NCBI RefSeq assembly: GCF_900112305.1 | Contig: NZ_FOKT01000004.1 | Location: 124,001 to 188,000, forward strand | Length of the DNA: 64,000 nt | DNA from: Microbulbifer thermotolerans | Lineage (GTDB): Bacteria > Pseudomonadota > Gammaproteobacteria > Pseudomonadales > Cellvibrionaceae | Reading direction: 5' to 3' | In this document: one piece after another, positions 62,861 through 64,000 of the stretch | Layout of the letters: every line of letters starts with the position of its first letter | How positions within the stretch are numbered: position 1 is the first letter of the stretch | The notes under the pieces: generated by a model | What the model saw: the letters and a program-made list of their open reading frames with translations, nothing else | What the model was told of the DNA's origin: nothing | Database searches by the model: none | Position numbers and translations under genes: made by a program

Positions 62861-63577
62861 TTAATACAGGATCGCGTAAGCCAATATACTGCCGAACGCA
62901 GTTATCAAATAGAAGTAACCGCCCACAAACGACACTGCCCCTCCGCTGCCGGGTTCTAATACATCCATTGCCCGGCGCACAGTAACTGCCAGAATGCAGA
63001 ATCCCGCCAACATGGACCACCAATAGTAGCCGGTAAAGAACGGAAGAATGTTCACGGCGAGCACCATAATAAGAATCGACAGGTAGATACCGTTAGTGCT
63101 CTTGCGGGTAGTGGCAAACAGAAAAAATACGAGGTAGGCCGCATATGGCCAGAGGTTTAACCAGGAGTAGGGGGACTTTGACTCTCCCGCAGTTGTAAGG
63201 GCCGAGTCCATATTGGAATCACCCAGAAAACCCTGGTGAAAAAATATGAAATACCCCACAACGGCCAACAGGTAGCTGCCTGGTGACAGTGTGAGAAATT
63301 CGGGTGGACTGCCTAGCCAGCCTTTTCGGTAGAAAAAGGTTTGCGCCAGGAAAGAAGTTAGAATGATCGGCAGAGTGCAAACCAGGTTTAGCCAGAAGTT
63401 TTCCGTATAGAGCAGCGCCAGGAAAGGTGTCAATACGACAAGATCGCTCAAACGATCACTACGGAGATCCGAATTTTCAGTAATTTTCCTCTTTTTCTTG
63501 GCGATATAGCAATCAATGATTGCCAGAACTGAGGCAAATACACTTAGAATTGCAGTTGTGGGTAGAATTTCAGGCAT
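62861..63577 (-). CDS. Uncharacterised polytopic membrane protein
   Basis: 238 residues, not recognised. It has about six hydrophobic segments: near 8-25 (ILSVFASVLAIIDCYIA), 45-60, 62-83, 95-113, 140-155 and 163-225 (at least two spans). A polar loop rich in Ser and Asp lies near 115-137. A basic stretch KKKRK follows the first span. No catalytic motif or family signature was seen. It converges on tssH with a shared hairpin and shows no obvious T6SS motif. No Shine-Dalgarno precedes the ATG at 63575-63577; an AT-rich stretch does, so the start is provisional or the message nearly leaderless. Confidence 0.7.
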   Translation of the reverse strand: MPEILPTTAILSVFASVLAIIDCYIAKKKRKITENSDLRSDRLSDLVVLTPFLALLYTENFWLNLVCTLPIILTSFLAQTFFYRKGWLGSPPEFLTLSPGSYLLAVVGYFIFFHQGFLGDSNMDSALTTAGESKSPYSWLNLWPYAAYLVFFLFATTRKSTNGIYLSILIMVLAVNILPFFTGYYWWSMLAGFCILAVTVRRAMDVLEPGSGGAVSFVGGYFYLITAFGSILAYAILY

Positions 63578-63845
63578 GTTTATACTGTATTAAATATCTG
63601 GGAACAGCCTTTCAGCTAGGGAGCATATGTCGGTCAATCATACGGTGCCCGCATTACCAGATTCGATACTACCCGGTGGAATCTCAAAAAGCATCCTGAT
63701 AAATGCAGCAGCTATGCCGGTGTTGTCGGCCACTCTAAGTCCGATAAATTGTGCCAGACGTGTTATGAATTTTTACAAGTTTAACTCAATATAGTACGTC
63801 GCAAAAGATGCAATATGATTTTTAATCTTATAGTGTTTGGTGTGA
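63578..63845. other. AT-rich gene-free spacer
   Basis: No convincing gene. The segment is clearly more AT-rich than the housekeeping part of the window and presumably contains the promoter of the minus-strand membrane gene at its left end. A short ATG-started frame at 63815 runs only 18 codons before a stop, in a different frame from the coding-like stretch to the right. Confidence 0.4.
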
Positions 63846-64000
63846 GTTCATACGAAAGTTCAAAAATTTAAAATCATTCCTGACACATATGGTATTTATA
63901 AGGTCAAGCCAGAAATAAATGCACGATGTTGGGATTATAAACACGATTATCAATCCTGCATTCAGCGCTACCTGCACGAGGTTTTTAATATAGAGTCAAA
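63846..64000 (+). CDS. Coding-like frame running off the window, start not found
   Basis: From 63846 to the end the frame is open (51 codons) after a TGA at 63843-63845 and reads as plausible protein rich in aromatic and charged residues (FKIIPDTYGIYKVKPEI, CWDYKHDYQSCI, YLHEVFNIES). There is no ATG, GTG or TTG in frame; ATT at 63876 is the only near-start. It may be a gene with a rare start, a 5'-truncated gene, or one whose N-terminus was shifted out of frame (a GTG-AGT-TCA frame overlaps its beginning). No family recognised. Confidence 0.3.

Overview
The window looks like a chromosomal segment of a gammaproteobacterium related to Cellvibrionales (Microbulbifer/Saccharophagus-like) and, more distantly, Pseudomonas. 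This is an inference from gene content and order: pilO-pilP-pilQ-aroK-aroB-gltB-gltD-hemE, then psd-rhdA-rsgA/orn-queG/nnr-tsaE-amiB-mutL-miaA-hfq-hflX-hflK-hflC-hisZ-purA is the Pseudomonas order in two blocks. A few genes expected in that order are missing: the SPOR/DamX-like gene between aroB and gltB, motAB between rsgA and rhdA, and the small DUF2065 gene next to hflC. No rRNA, tRNA, CRISPR array or complete insertion sequence was seen.

Region 1 (1-12.3 kb, all +): end of the type IV pilus assembly operon, two shikimate-pathway genes, both glutamate synthase subunits and uroporphyrinogen decarboxylase. Region 2 (12.7-34 kb): a degenerate HD-GYP protein, a minus-strand block (psd, rhdA, rsgA, queG), and the plus-strand nnr-tsaE-amiB-mutL-miaA-hfq-hflXKC superoperon, followed by hisZ, purA, a hemolysin-III family membrane protein and an MltB-type lytic transglycosylase. 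Region 3 (34-39 kb, minus): an aspartoacylase-family enzyme, a toxin-less Rhs protein and a PP2C phosphatase.

Region 4 (39.4-62.8 kb, all +) is a large type VI secretion (T6SS) locus: RAYT-like gene - TssB/TssC-fusion paralogue - FHA protein - tssJ - tssK - tssL - tssM - tagF - DcrB/PsbP-like gene - tssA - tssB - tssC - second tssC - tssE - tssF - tssG - tssH. It encodes the membrane complex (TssJLM), baseplate (TssEFGK), sheath (TssB, TssC and two paralogues), the TssA cap/initiator, the ClpV recycling ATPase and post-translational regulators (FHA, TagF, divergent PP2C). Hcp, VgrG, PAAR and a PpkA kinase are not in the window.

The most unusual points are: (i) the first gene of the T6SS operon is a REP-associated transposase (Y1/HUH) homologue whose two HUH histidines are Met and Gln, so it looks like a domesticated, catalytically dead protein; (ii) the next gene encodes a TssB-like segment fused to a TssC core that lacks the TssC C-terminal domain, so three TssC-type proteins accompany one free TssB; (iii) an Rhs protein without PAAR, core terminus or toxin tip is co-operonic with the PP2C phosphatase; (iv) a two-part DcrB/PsbP-like protein lies between tagF and tssA. 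The last 0.4 kb is AT-rich and ends in a coding-like frame without a recognisable start.
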